This document shows, piece by piece, positions 1-11,960 of a stretch of DNA of 64,000 bases. Position 1 is the first letter of the stretch. Each line of letters begins with the position of its first letter. The stretch comes from Erodium maritimum. Its lineage: Eukaryota; Streptophyta; Magnoliopsida; Geraniales; Geraniaceae. Below the pieces are notes generated by a model that saw only the letters and a program-made list of their open reading frames with translations, made no database searches and was not told the DNA's origin. The stretch spans positions 61,680,012 to 61,744,011 of the forward strand of contig OY997590.1 of the NCBI GenBank assembly GCA_963921825.1. The letters run 5' to 3'. A program made the position numbers and the translations under genes.

Positions 1-389
1 TTTCTGTTATTTCAGTTATTATCGAAGCTTAGTTAAACGATGCGTTTTGGGGAGAAGTCAGCTCGCATGAGACGCACGTGGTCTTCGTCTTCCTCTGTCT
101 GAGCTGCTGGTTGCGTGGGTGTCACGCAACGCACACGCAAGGACGTGGTCCTGCTTCTGCAGCGACAACGACAGGCTGGAGCACGATACAAAAGGGCTGC
201 TACCTCATCCTTGTGTCCTTTGTCTATGATTTGGTTATCGTTTTGTATTTTTGCTAAGTTAGGGTTTCATTTCCGTTCTTCGTCATTTTTAGAACATTTG
301 TATCCTTTTTAGCTTAAATCAACCAAATCCTTTGCTTCCTGGTCTCAATTCGTTGTATTCAAGCTTTCAATTGCAACTTGAGTATAACA
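1..389 (+). repeat. 5' LTR of element A (truncated at window start)
   Basis: It is gaplessly alignable to 4521-4909, with 10 mismatches that I counted, 9 of them transitions (about 2.6%). It ends ..ATAACA immediately before a TGGTATCA primer-binding site. A perfect G-box core CACGTG lies near 76-81 in both LTR copies. Confidence 0.92.
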
Positions 390-391
390 AG

Positions 392-403
392 TGGTATCAT
401 AGC
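392..403 (+). other. Primer-binding site of element A (initiator tRNA-Met type)
   Basis: TGGTATCATAGC lies two bases after the LTR end. It differs by one base from the usual plant iMet site TGGTATCAGAGC, and this fixes the LTR edge and the + orientation. Confidence 0.85.
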
Positions 404-423
404 TTCAAATCCCGCAACCTGTG

Positions 424-1967
424 ATGGCTGTAACATCAGAAACGGAGCAAGAGTCCGATGTAGGCTCGCCGGAGCTCAGAGCTGCGAACTCAAGTCTTAG
501 AGCTGAGAATGAAGCATTGCGTGTTCGATTGGAAGAGATGGATGAAATGAAAGAACAACTTAACCAGATACAACAACCTCGAGATCCATCTTCCTCAATG
601 GGTCCAAAGGTACACAACCCATCTGTTCCCATTACCCCCCAGTGTCTTACCTACTCACCCCATCAACCACACCCTCCAGACCCACCATCACCACAAAGAC
701 CCAGGATGAACCAAGTTTCTGATTGTCTTCCTGGGTATCAAACCCACAGCACCAGATAAATGGCCAAGTTCCCTTACCAACATCATCCACACCAATCCCA
801 CAAAACACCCACCCACAGACCACCAACCAAATACTATCATCACTTCCTACTGAAGCTCAGATGAGCCAAGGAATACCTGCAACAAACACCCAAATTCAAG
901 TCCCAGGAGCTCAAATTTTTTTTGCTCAAACTTGTATGGGCTACCCAGCTCAAATGTTGCCTCCTCGGATGTTGAACATTCAGAACTTGGTCCCTCAAGT
1001 GCAAGCCAATCAGTTACCTAACCCTCAGATAGCAAATCCCCAATTGCTAAACCCTCAGCTGTTCAATACCCAAGGTTTTGCACAGAACTTGTATCAGCCA
1101 CAACATTAAATTTTACAAGGGTACCCACAAAACCAGATGAATGACCTGACATTTAAGACTCCAAACCTTGTTTTTCCCTTGTTTGATGGAAAAGGGGTCA
1201 AACACTGGATTAGGAAATGCAATGGCTATTTTCAGTATTGCTCTATTCCAGATGAACATAAGGTCAGGGTTGCTTCTATGCAAATGACTAGTCCTACAGA
1301 TTATTGGTATGCTGAGTATTCACTGGGAAGGGGTATTATACCATGGGAGAGGTTTTGCCAAGATCTATCTCTGAAGTATGAGGAGGTTGGACACTCTGAT
1401 GTGGAGAGTGAGTTCAAGAAGCTCAGGCAGGAAGGGTCTTTAAGGGACTATGATGATAAATTTAAGGAGCTAAGATTTTTGGTGTTGAGCATGGATCCTC
1501 ATTATTCTGAAGCATACTTTGTCTCCAATTACATAGCAGGGCTGAAACCAAAACTGGAAGTGGAGGTATTAATGTATGACCCTCAGACACTGTCACAGGC
1601 TATGAATATAGCTAAGAAGGAGGAGCACATGATGAAGGTCAAATCATCCCAGCCTAGCACTTCATCTAATGGCCACAATACTTATAAGCCTAGGCCTCAA
1701 CAAGCACAGCAACATCTACAGCCATCTCAACCAAGGCACAATTCCTCAACTGTACCATTTACTAAGGTTAGCCCACATGTGTTTGATGAGAAAAAGAGGA
1801 GAGGATTGTGCTATACTTGTCCTGCCAAATACAATAAGGATCATGTGTGTCCCAATAAGCACAAACTGTATCAGATCACTACTGAGGGTTATGAACCTGA
1901 GTTGTTAGAATTGGACCCTGGGGAACCTGTTATAGAAGAGCTACAAATTTCCAATCCCAACCATTGA
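424..1967 (+). pseudogene. gag of element A, frameshifted
   Basis: This encodes the capsid/nucleocapsid polyprotein of a gypsy element. It opens with ATG at 424 and a coiled-coil-like segment (about residues 20-45, rich in Leu and Glu). It then shifts frame near 725-760 into a Pro/Gln/Asn-rich stretch, meets a stop near 1107, and resumes in the same frame at 1137 with a retrotransposon-gag core (PLFDGKGVKHWIRKCNGYF). The end carries a chromovirus-type zinc motif CYTC..KDHVC near 1808-1850, not the standard CCHC knuckle. The stop at 1965 lies at the junction of an internal deletion that fuses gag directly to RT. Non-functional because of the shift, the stop and the loss of protease. Confidence 0.85.
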
Positions 1968-4453
1968 GGAACTTCTAGATGAACTAGCTGGTTGCAAGTA
2001 CTTTTCAAAAATAAATTTGAGGTCAGGTTACCATCAAGTAAGGCTAGCTGAGGGTGAGGAATCTAAGACTGTATTTAGGACTCATGAGGGTCACTATGAG
2101 TTTAGGGTCATGCCATTTGGGCTTACCAATGCACCCTCAACCTTTCAATCCCTCATGAACCAGATCCTACATGACTATTTAAGGAAGTTTGTTCTTGTAT
2201 TCTTCGATGATATACTGATTTACTCCAAGAGTTGGGATGAGCATCTTGTGCATGTCAGAATGGTACTTCAAAGGCTGCAGGACCACCAGTTATATGCCAA
2301 GCTTTCTAAGTGTGAATTTGGGAGGAAGCAAATAGAATATCTGGGCCATATCATCTCTGAGGAAGGTGTAGCAACAGACCCCTCTAAGGTCCAGGCCATG
2401 AGGGATTGGCCTGCTCATAAATCTATAAAGGCCCTAAGAGGATTTCTGGGGTTAACTGGTTACTATAGAAGATTTGTGCAGGGCTATGGGGTAATTGCCA
2501 GACCTTTGACAAATTTATTGAAGAAGAACTGCTTTGCATGGAGCCCTGAGGCTCAGATCAGTTTTGAGGCTTTGAAAGTGGCTATGAGCACTGCTCCTGT
2601 GCTAAGGTTACCTGATTTTACCAAGCCATTTGTCATAGAAGTTGATGCTTGTGACAAGGGCATAGGTGGGGTTCTAATGCAGGAAGGGAGACCCATTGCA
2701 TTTCTAAGCAAGTCTCTTGGGCTGAGGTAGGCTGCAATGTCTACTTATGAGAAAGAATTATTGGCAGTAATGACTTGCATACAGAAATGGAGACATTACT
2801 TTGCTTCTGGCAAGGTGGTGCTAAGGACAGATCATCAGAGCCTCAAGTTTTTATTGGAGCAAAAGTTGACAACATCTTTCCAACATAAATGGCTTGCCAA
2901 ACTGATGGGTCTGAATTATGAGATTGAATACAAGAGGGGCAAGGAAAATGTGGTAGCAGATGCTTTATCTAGACTACCAGATGCTACTCTTGGTGCTATA
3001 TCTACTGTTATTCCAGCTTGGATGTCTGAGGTTCATTCAAGTTATGATAATGACCTGGAGGCCCAAAAGCTCTTGTTGGAATTGTCTTTAGCAAACCATG
3101 CTATGCCCTCTTATGATCTAAAGCAAGGTGTGATCCTATATGAAGGGAAAGTTTATCTGGGATCTGATGTAGGTATTAGAAACAAGATTATCTCCTATCT
3201 ACATGAATCACCCATTGGAGGCCATTCTGGAATCAGTGTGACAACTAGAAGAGTCAAGCAACATTTCTTTTGGCCTCATATGAACAAAGACATATATGAC
3301 TTTATGAGAGAGTGTGATGTATGTCAGAAGTGTAAGTCTGAACTTACTCCTTATGCAGGACTTCTGAATCCACTCCCCATTCCAGCACAGCCTTGGACTG
3401 ATATTTCTATGGATTTTATTGAAGGCCTCCCAAACTCTGGCACAAAAAAATGCTATCTTAGTGGTGGTGGATAGGTTCACTAAATATGCCCATTTTATAC
3501 CTCTCTCTCATCCATTTTCTGCAGCACATGTAGCTCATCTGTTCTTTGACACTATCTTTAAGCTCCATGGACTGCCTTCCTCAATTGTATCTGACAGGGA
3601 TCACTTATTTCTGAGTACATTCTAGAAATAATTGTTTAAAAAATTGGAGGTCAAGTTGGCCATGTCTACTGCCTATCATCCTCAATCAGATGGACAAACT
3701 GAGAGAGTGAATCAGTGTTTGGAAAATTATCTGAGAGCCATGACTCATCTCTTCCCTAAGAAATGGAGCTCCTGGTTATCATTTGCTGAATTTTGGTACA
3801 ATACTTGCCATTAGTCCTCCATTAAAATGTCATCTTTTGAGGCTGTGTATGGGTTCCCTGCTCCTATGCTCAACTTTGGGCCTATACACTCTTCTGTTGC
3901 AGCTGTGGAAGGGTTTATTAATTCCAGGGAAGAACTCAATAGAATCCTCAAGGAGAACTTGACACAGGCTCAAGCAAGAATGAAAATGTTTGCTGATAAA
4001 CACAAGACTGAAAGGGAGTTTGCTGTAGGAGACTAGGTGTACTTAAAACTCCAACCATATAGACAAACTTCTGTGGCATTGAGGTCTAACCTAAAGCTGT
4101 CTCCAAGGTTCTATGGACCTTTTCAGGTCATGGAGAGGATTGGTAAAGTGGCTTACAAGCTCAGGCTGCCTTCTAGTTCTCTAATACATCCTGTATTCCA
4201 TGTCTCATTGTTGAAGAAACAGCTTGGCCACAAGAACAGATTGCTACACCAGCTACCTGACACAACTGTTGAAGGTCACTTAAAGCTCCATCCCATTGCC
4301 TTGCTTCAGAGGAGGATTGTGAATCAGAATAATGCAGCAGCAATGCAATATCTGATTCAATGGGACAGGTCTGAGGTTGAGGATGCTACATGGGAAGAGG
4401 CTGCCACTATCAAGAACAATTTCCCTGATTGGTTAGCAAAAGCCTTGGCTTGA
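1948..4453 (+). pseudogene. pol of element A: RT, RNase H, integrase, chromodomain-like end; protease deleted
   Basis: This is a reverse transcriptase/RNase H/integrase polyprotein that copies and inserts the element. Reading starts inside RT at a [12 protein letters not shown] block (about 1955), so protease and the RT N-terminus are gone. RT keeps the catalytic FFDDILIYS motif (about 2200). RNase H keeps [10 protein letters not shown] and the LRTDHQSLKFLL stretch. Integrase has an HHCC-type zinc region ending CDVCQKCK (about 3317-3340), a DRFTKYAHF block and the conserved AYHPQSDGQTERVN block. The last 60 residues resemble a chromovirus chromodomain (YLIQWDRSEVEDATWE). Defects are in-frame TAG stops at 2728, 3623, 3812 and 4034, and a one-base frameshift near 3447 in an A-run. 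Gene order RT-RH-INT is Ty3/gypsy. Confidence 0.9.
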
Positions 4454-4483
4454 GGTCAAGCCAAGTTCTAAGGGAATGGTATT

Positions 4484-4909
4484 TGTCATGCTTGCTTCAA
4501 GGGCAAGCTTCTCTTTTAATTTTCTGTTATTTCAGTTATTATCGAAGCTTAGTTAAACGGTGCGTTTTGGGGAGAAGTCAGCTCGCGTGAGACGCACGTG
4601 GTCTTCGTCTATCTCTGTCTGAGCTGCTGGTTGCGTGGGTGCCACGCAACGCACACGCAAGGACATGGTCCTGCTTCTGCAGCGACAACGACGGGCTGGA
4701 GCACGATACAAAAGGACTGCTACCTCATCCTTGTGTCCTTTGTCTATGATTTGGTTATCGTTTTGTATTTTTGCTAAATTAGGGTTTCATTTCCGTTCTT
4801 CGTCATTTTTAGAACATTTGTATCCTTTTTAGCTTAAATCAACCAAATCCTTTGCTTCCTGGTCTCAATTCGTTGTATTCAAGCTTTCAATTGCAACTTG
4901 GGTATAACA
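4484..4909 (+). repeat. 3' LTR of element A
   Basis: It starts TGTCATGCTT after a short purine-rich stretch and ends ATAACA (TG..CA, 426 bp). The following bases GAGAG (4910-4914) are the expected right-hand TSD; the left copy is outside the window. Confidence 0.88.
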
Positions 4910-5289
4910 GAGAGGGTGAGGGATGAACGAAGCTGATTTCTGGCGAGGCGCACGAGAGGGAGATCGGTGAGAGAGAAGAGAGAGATGGGGGATTGGGGGC
5001 GGCGTGTTCTCCTCGATGTGCGTGCAGCTACGCGTGAAGAAGGAAGCAGGGTGGGCTAGGGTTTCCAATTCGCGCGAGTTGGGCCTAATTTCGTGCGGTC
5101 TGGGCCAGTTCGTCCCTGACCGGCCAAGTCAGCCCAAATTCCTCTTATCCCCCCCCCCCCCCCTTTTTATTTCTTTTTCTTTTCTTTTTCTTTTGAAGTC
5201 GATCCAATTTTCCCAACTCGATTTCACCCCACGACATTGCAGGCGATAAAATTAATATTTCTCTTCTTTTAATTTAGCCGGTTTTTACA
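4910..5289 (-). repeat. 3' LTR of element B, first 380 bp only
   Basis: It is homologous to 13396-13759 with about a dozen substitutions and small indels, including a longer C-run at about 5150-5164. It reads TGTAAAAACCGGC from 5289 on the - strand. The rest of this LTR lies to the left of element A, outside the window. Confidence 0.88.
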
Positions 5290-5300
5290 GTCTTCCCGCC
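5290..5300 (-). other. Polypurine tract of element B
   Basis: On the - strand GGCGGGAAGAC directly precedes the TGTAA start of the 3' LTR, the usual plus-strand priming position. Confidence 0.75.
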
Positions 5301-8194
5301 TTAAAAGAATTTCATCCTCGAAATTTAAAACAAACGCGCTCCTCTTGACCCTATCTCAGGGAACGTCCGCTCAAAGTCACAAGCGAGGGATCCGCGGTGT
5401 ACTTCCGCAGTTTGGGAACACGTGGAAGCTGCTAGGCAGCGGCTCTAGTTCTGCCTGAAGAGCCCAAAACGTACGATAGTTGCGGGGCCAGCTTGCCTCC
5501 GTCGCGGTCGAGCCGCTAAAGGTTCTTCTTAGGCTCACTCTCAGAAATATCTGATTACCAATAGAAACTCAAGAGGCCTGGGCCTTTCATCTGTGTAACT
5601 CTTCTGTCGGCTTTGCACGGTCTTTAAACATTTCAGAATCTATGCGACCTTTGCTTAAATGCTCAACACTTGAACACACTAGTTGCTCAAACGCCATACT
5701 TGGCGGTGAAAACAGTCTTTCTCAACAATTCGCAAATCCAACGTGCAACGTCTCACACCAACTCAAAGAAAACCGAGCAAAAACACAAGCCGAATAACCC
5801 TCAAACACTTAAGAATTTTAGGTAACGGCCTAAATATCCTATACCGGAATTTTCCGTCGGCACAGGTATCATGCCGGGACGCTCTGCAAGTCGAACCGAG
5901 TCGGAACCATACATCAACGTTACTTCTCAATTTCCTCCTTAGCAACCGTTACAGGGACTAACCACAACAGAACTCAAACACTACCAAGTCAAGACCAACC
6001 ACAAACAATTCCACAAGGAGTAATACCCCAAATCAAACTTGGCGTTGACAAACAATATTACTTAACAGTTCACAATTTCAACGTGAAACAAAATAGGTCA
6101 ACACAGGGAAACAAAGAGTACACACAACAAGTCGATTAGCCCTCAGACACTAAGGAATAACAAATAACGATCTTGGTAACCTATAACGAAATCCAACGTC
6201 GGTGTAGATAGCGGACCGTCACAAACAACCTCAGATACCTCACACCGGAACCCTCAACGGTAGGTATCACACCGGACAATTGATATCGGTCTAGACATGC
6301 CATCCGGAATTTCCGTCGGTATGGGTGTCTTACCGAGATACTCCAAAAATCGGGCAAAGACAGAGCCATCCGCAGATGTAACTCCTCAGTTTCTCTTAGT
6401 AACCGTCACACGAAAAGTTCACACTGGAACGCCAAAAGGTCATGTCACGACATAACAAACACAAGACAAGCAAATAACACACAAAAGCAACCCTCAAACA
6501 AGGTTCTCAAGTCCACTGCAGGGTTTGGAGCAACCGTTCGTTTCATCACATCTCGTGGAAAGGTAGGCGTATATCAATCAAGTAAATGGTGCAATGTACC
6601 GGTATCTAGCCGAAAGGCGGCACATCTCAAAACATATCTTAATCAAAAAGCTCCTGTCATACCAAGCATGGCACACTTGGCCAACGTAGAAACATGTCAC
6701 CCCGGGTAAACCTTATCAAGATTCTCAACCTGATACGGGTCAGCCACGCATCAAGCATCACCATCCTAGATCTTGGTAAAACCATCAACACTTAACTATG
6801 ATCAAGTAAGAAGGTTATTCAACTCACGACATTTCTCTTGACCTCGCTACCTGTTCACTACCCCTGACCAAATCACCTTACAACTCGCTTCATCCAAGTC
6901 ATCATCTCAACGAGACAACGATTCTCAAAACTGGTGCACGGTTTAGTACAACCACGAACTCTACCGACATCTAGTCGAACGAACGATGTACAAAAACGAG
7001 GAACAATAGAACCTCTTACTGGCACTTAGCCGAAAGAAGGCGTCCTTCAAGACACCAAAAAAAACGTGCGATAACCGCACTCGACAGCGAAACACAATCC
7101 AAGATCGATTAACAAAGGTTATCCCAACCGGTGGTATTCCTTATACCGTTGACACTCGTTCACGAGTTATCGATCAAACCAACTCATAAGCAAGTTCACT
7201 CAAGTCACCACTTAAGGAGTAATCAACACGTACTGAAATTTCAAGGAGTTGAGCAGTTCAGAAAACTAGTGCGGTTCCTTCGATCGTCTCTCGAACAACT
7301 CGGAACCAACAACGGTTAATCCTTAACTTTCCCTGTGCCCTGTATGGCATAAGATCCGACCTACCACGCAACGCTTCGTTTGGTGCCATCTTGTTACTGG
7401 CTTGCAAGCTTGTGGTAGTCGCACTCATTCGTCTGCTTCCGGATTTCAACGTGAGGTGCTCTCACTTCTATGGCGTAACTTAATGGTTATGCTAGTCCTC
7501 GCGGGACGTTAGCGTTCGCTCTTCTCTTGCTGATGGAGATCTGCCTTGGTACTCGGTTTGCGTTCTCCGTATTCTTCTCCGCTGGGGAAGTCGTCTGATT
7601 AACTCTCGGTGTCATCCGCCTGTTCCGTGTGAACTGGCGGAAAACCGATTAGTCCCTCTGGGAAGAACGTAGAGAACACACTCTAATCTAATCTCTCACG
7701 TACGGCACACACTCGTGCAACTTTTCGCTCGTTAACCGGGATTTTGAGGCAAAATCGTCTCGAAGGTTCGAATCTTATGACCTAAATCTTCTAGCGGGGT
7801 AGAAGAAGCTGGATATTACAACCCTGTGGGTTATGGGTCCACCACGCTTCCGCTGCGCTACTCTGATCTTATCGTCACTTGGTCATCTCCGGTGACCTTT
7901 CAGACCGTTTACTGGTCAAGGCTGCAGCCTTTCACTGCTCGGGCATTCGCTGCTGATAGCATTCGTCGAACGCCTGATGTTTCACCATTCGGTTCTTAAA
8001 AATCGATTCTCACTATCGAAGAAGGAAAAGAACTTCCCGTACCACTAGGTATGTTACTCCTCTTTCAAACTGAAACTGGCGCTAGTCGGTACTATCACAC
8101 CTCTAGTCGGCGTGTTAAGATACGAGTGGGCTTACCAGTTCTAAAATCGCTCCACCATAAAGTAATCACGAAACAATACAACCAAGTGTAATAT
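5301..8194 (-). other. Internal region of element B without recognisable pol
   Basis: I see no RT, RNase H, integrase or protease motif on either strand across 2.9 kb where pol would be expected. The sequence contains scattered short inverted motifs of the type ACCGG..TCGG (for example around 6240-6340, 6590-6620 and 6960-7030). Short open frames here do not match any family I know. It could be a scrambled non-coding spacer, as in non-autonomous gypsy derivatives. Confidence 0.6.
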
Positions 8195-9162
8195 TCAAGT
8201 GTCGGCAAGACACAGAATCCCAAGATGTAAATCGTAAGCAAGTACTCTAAGCGATCTCGTGATCGGTATCAAATCCCTCAGCTCGGGGCCCGGCAATCGC
8301 GTACGCTCGGCCCTGCTGAAACGGATGTCCTCCTCTCGGTGGTGATGGAAGAATCTGCTGCTGTGATAGTATGTCCTCTTATCGGCCTTCGTAGGCCGAC
8401 CTGCAGAACAATTTGTAGATCCTGCACTCAACGGGCAGTCTCGGCCCAGATGTCCCAACTGTCTGCACGACGGACAAAACTGTGCCATCGGGACAGGTCC
8501 GACGGACGATATTGCCCCAACCTGTCGTGTCCCACCGGACTGGGTCTGTGCCTGAAACAATCCTGAGGTCCTCTTCCTCCTAGGATCGCGACTCTTTGAC
8601 GGCCTCCGGAAGCTACTCGGCCTCGGCCTGATCTTCTACGCTCTAGCGGTCTCTCGAAAACGCTTCTCAATGGCTAGTGCCTTGTCCACTAGTACAGAAA
8701 TAGTCTTCATCCTGAATGTAATAACTTGATCCGTTATGGACGGGATGAGTCCTCTCTCGAAACGCCTGCGGCGACTCTCCTCGGTCTGCACCATCTCAGG
8801 CGCGGAGCGAGACAGGGACGTGAACCTCGCCTCATACTTAGAGACGGTCAACCCTCTCGGCTGTATATCTAGAAGCTGCTGGTGTCGGTCGTCTCGAACC
8901 GGTCGAGGGAAATACTGTTCTAGGAACAGTCTGCTGACCAGCTGAAAGTCCTCACCAACCCTGGTCTGCACATGCTGTCACCAGCATCATGCTTCTCCCT
9001 CTGAGTGTCCAGCTTGCGAAAATCTCTGAGTGCCTGGGCCGTAAAGCTGTCAAAAAGGTCTGGTCTCTCAACATAGGCTGTAGTAGCCGTGGGCACGGTC
9101 TCTAGTGTCGGCGCTGCAGTCTCCTGCTGATCGCTGAGCGCTGCTAGTACTGCGCGGACCAC
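8195..9162 (-). pseudogene. gag of element B, degenerate, with CCHC zinc knuckle
   Basis: This is a Ty3/gypsy capsid-nucleocapsid remnant. The N-terminal part (9162 to about 9000) holds the linker FDSFTAQALRDFRKLD typical just before the gag core. It then jumps, with loss of roughly 70 codons and a frame change, to the second half of the retrotransposon-gag domain (about 8950-8640: FLEQYFPRPVRD, YEARFTSLSR, FERGL). After another frame change, 8560-8430 holds the zinc knuckle CPSCRQLGHLGRDC (C-X2-C-X4-H-X4-C). Missing core, frame changes and stops make it non-functional. Its presence without pol is why the element resembles the described TR-GAG non-autonomous elements. Confidence 0.85.
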
Positions 9163-10649
9163 CTCCTCTAGAGGGGCAGGCTAAGTCGGCTCTGTGACTG
9201 GTGAAGCTCTAGGTGGTAACCCTGACGGTCCACCCTCAAACTTCTGGTGCTCTGTAGAAGTAGCACCCTAGGCACTCGCTGCCCTTGCCTGCCCAATAAC
9301 TGATGTCTGGCTCTGCCCCACAGTTGGGCGGCTTCTGGTCCCTCTCAGGATGTAAACAAAGGACATATCGTGTACTCGTTGCGTTTATAATGTAAGTTCA
9401 TAATTCAATTTAACTCAGGTGGTTCGATTTATCAAAAGGGACGTTCTCATGCGTCTTAAAGGGATCCTACTTGGATCGGTAGTACGTAGTCTCATTTAGA
9501 ACAAACGGTTCGATCAAAACACAAGGACGTTCACGCGCGTCCCACAAGGATCATAAAATGACCAACAACACTTAGGCTCAGTAAATATATATAATACTTT
9601 ATATATAGGCGGACAAGGCCGTATCTTAGTGCGTCTCACAACAGCAATCAGCGATTCAATCAAATCAATCAACTCCCACAGGAGGAACAGTCTCAAGGAA
9701 TTCACACAAATCACAAGGTAATAGGCATACCCCTCGATCGGTAACTTCCCAACACGTGGGGTTAAAATCATAACACACAATTCCACAATTTCTGTCCTCA
9801 AATTCTTTCTCATAAGTCTCGACTCTTTCCATAATCTCAACTCCTTACTTTTCTCTGATAACATTCATGTCGATCTCACATCGTTACAACCCGATTCAGG
9901 CGTCCCCGAATCTCGTTGTAATCACTTGACATCCCTCTATCACGCTCGACTACAGTGGCGCCCCTGAGTGAACCCGTGATAGTGCAAACATTTCAGTTCT
10001 ACAGAAATTTCGGCATGACCTATTCGTATTTTCCACTAACCCTCCGCTTAAGCGGGACATTTACCAATCAATTTCACAAGGTATTCAGTACACAGAGTTC
10101 TCATGCTTCGCAAAGTACACAGAGTTCTCATGCTCCGCAAAGTACACAACACCGTTAAAAAGAGTGCAAGAATACTCGGGTTCCACTCTTTATTTGTTTA
10201 AACTCCCCTTTTGGGTCAACTTTCAACTTTAATTCTCAAAGAACGGTGGTCACTTAAACAAGTCGATAGTTGAACAAGTCAATACTTCAAATTGAGAATT
10301 TAAGAAACGGCCAACCAAAGTGGCAATACAATTACTAAATGGTTCACTCAACAACCAATTCATAAAAGTTCGATCATCGCTCGTTGGACCAACCTTGATC
10401 TCAACCATTGGCATCCCAGATCACTGAGGCATAGCAATTAGAGCATACGACACGCGTAAAGAAAATCATATAATATCAAAATGTCCAACCCTTATCAAGG
10501 CGTTCAAATCATAAGAACTGTTATCATTCCAACTCTACGTATCGAATAATTCCGACTACGTCACTGAGTACCAAATACTGAGACTCCCTAACTCTAGCCA
10601 CCTAATTGACGTGCGGTTCGAGGTTTTTAAAACAAGTTCAAAATGAAAT
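9163..10649 (-). other. 5' leader of element B, non-coding
   Basis: This stretch lies between the primer site and gag. A two-copy direct repeat of about 27 bp (acagagttctcatgc.. units) is present around 10090-10150. The part 9946-10660 is homologous to 30379-31366 in element C, which shows B and C are the same family. Confidence 0.75.
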
Positions 10650-10664
10650 CAGGCTCTGATACCA
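10650..10664 (-). other. Primer-binding site of element B (initiator tRNA-Met)
   Basis: On the - strand TGGTATCAGAGCCTG follows the LTR end after three bases, a perfect match to the plant iMet primer site. Confidence 0.92.
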
Positions 10665-11500
10665 AATTGTCACGCCCCAAATCCGGTTTTGGCCGGACTC
10701 GAGATGCGACTTGAGTTGACAATCAAATAATAACAAAAGAAAAATAAAATTCGAATAAATACTCAAGAGGTTCCGATAAAATACTCGAATAACATGTTCC
10801 AAATCATAATTAGGAGTCAAGGCTCCAAAAAGAATACGTAAATCATGGGGTTCACTACAATGATCAAAAGGACGTCTCTAAGACCATAATGCCCAGACTC
10901 TCCAGAAGCTCCCGAGCCTCGAGTCCACTACTCAGCAAGTACGCATGCATAAAAGTACGCATGTATAAACAATATATTAAACAAATAGGGGTGAGCTTAC
11001 GCTCAGTAGGGAAAATCATAAACAGTTTAACCTCCAATTTAGTAATAAAATTGCTATAGCATGACAACACATATTGCAATTAATACTTTTAATCAAAATG
11101 ATGCTATAACATAGGCATGATAAGAACAATATCACATTATTAAAGATAATGGTAACTTTCAATAGAATAAGTGAAAAGCGTCATAAAGATTCAATAACTA
11201 CTACAATGGGATCAAATGAATATCACACCAACCGCTCAATTCCTCAATACTCCGATCCACGAGTAGGTTCTTGTATCGTATCGGATCCCATACTCCGATC
11301 CACAAGAGTATTCGTGTCATATCAGATTTTCCCTCGGTCCAGAGGAGGCACATACATCGGGTTACCGGTAACAATCCCTGAGGGACGCTTATCGTCGAGA
11401 TTCTCGGAAATGCCACCAAAGGACCACATGTCATAGGGAACCAAGGTAATGCTCCCGGAGGACGCATACACTTGGGTGAATAAACAAGTAACCATTATAT

Positions 11501-11710
11501 CATCCTACACCGGACTCCTCAACGGTGTAGGTATCATACCGTATCAACAATAATCATTATATCATCCTACACCGGACTCCTCAATGGTGTAGGTACCATA
11601 CCGTGTCAACAATAATCATTATCTCATCCTACACCGGACTCCTCAAGGGTTTAGGTACCATCCATCGGCTATGATATTACCCCACACCGGAATCCTCTAC
11701 AGTGTGGGTA
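11501..11710. repeat. Minisatellite in LTR B, about 63-71 bp unit, 3.3 copies
   Basis: Units start catcctacaccggactcctc at about 11501, 11572 and 11634, with a decayed fourth near 11680. Each contains CACCGG..CGGTG inverted halves that could fold back. Confidence 0.8.
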
Positions 11711-11724
11711 CCATACCGGATCAC

Positions 11725-11960
11725 CAATAATCAATATCCCGCAGGATCATCCTATCAATGCCCCGCAGGGTCCATAACCAATATCCCGCAAGATCAACCA
11801 ATCAATGCCCCGCAGGGTCCTCTAATCAATATCCCGCAGGATCAACCAATCAATGCCCTGCACGGTCCTCAAGTCAATATCCCGCAGGACCAACCAATCA
11901 ATGCCCCGCAGGGTCCTCTAATCAACATCCCGCAGGATCAACCAAACACAAGAGACCAAC
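11725..11960. repeat. Minisatellite in LTR B, about 42-45 bp unit
   Basis: Alternating blocks 'aatatcccgcaggatcaacc' and 'aatgccccgcagggtcctc' recur about five or six times. A related, shorter-unit array is at 32265-32525 in LTR C. Confidence 0.8.

Larger units (their letters stand above)
1..4909 (+). mobile_element. Ty3/gypsy LTR retrotransposon A (chromovirus, Reina-like), 5' edge cut by window
   Basis: The order is LTR, initiator-Met primer site, gag, RT-RNaseH-integrase-chromodomain-like tail, LTR, all on the + strand. The 389 bases of the left LTR align without gaps to 4521-4909, so only about 37 bases of the element lie outside the window. Total length is about 4.95 kb with 426-bp LTRs, the size expected for Reina-type chromoviruses. 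Protease and the start of RT are deleted and the remaining frames carry stops, so the copy cannot act on its own. It sits inside the 3' LTR of element B: sequence from 4910 on continues the B LTR. The matching TSD is outside the window on the left. The clade name is inferred from LTR size, the chromodomain-like end and the gag zinc motif. Confidence 0.9.

Noticed and set aside
5004-5249. Open frame starting MFSSMCVQLRVKKEAG, present again at 13491
   Set aside because: Its duplication reflects LTR identity of element B, not a gene family; located in LTR sequence.
10650-10664. tRNA-Met-like sequence
   Set aside because: Only the 3'-end complement is present, as a primer-binding site; no cloverleaf. 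The same holds for the sites at 392, 16676, 31352 and 53225.
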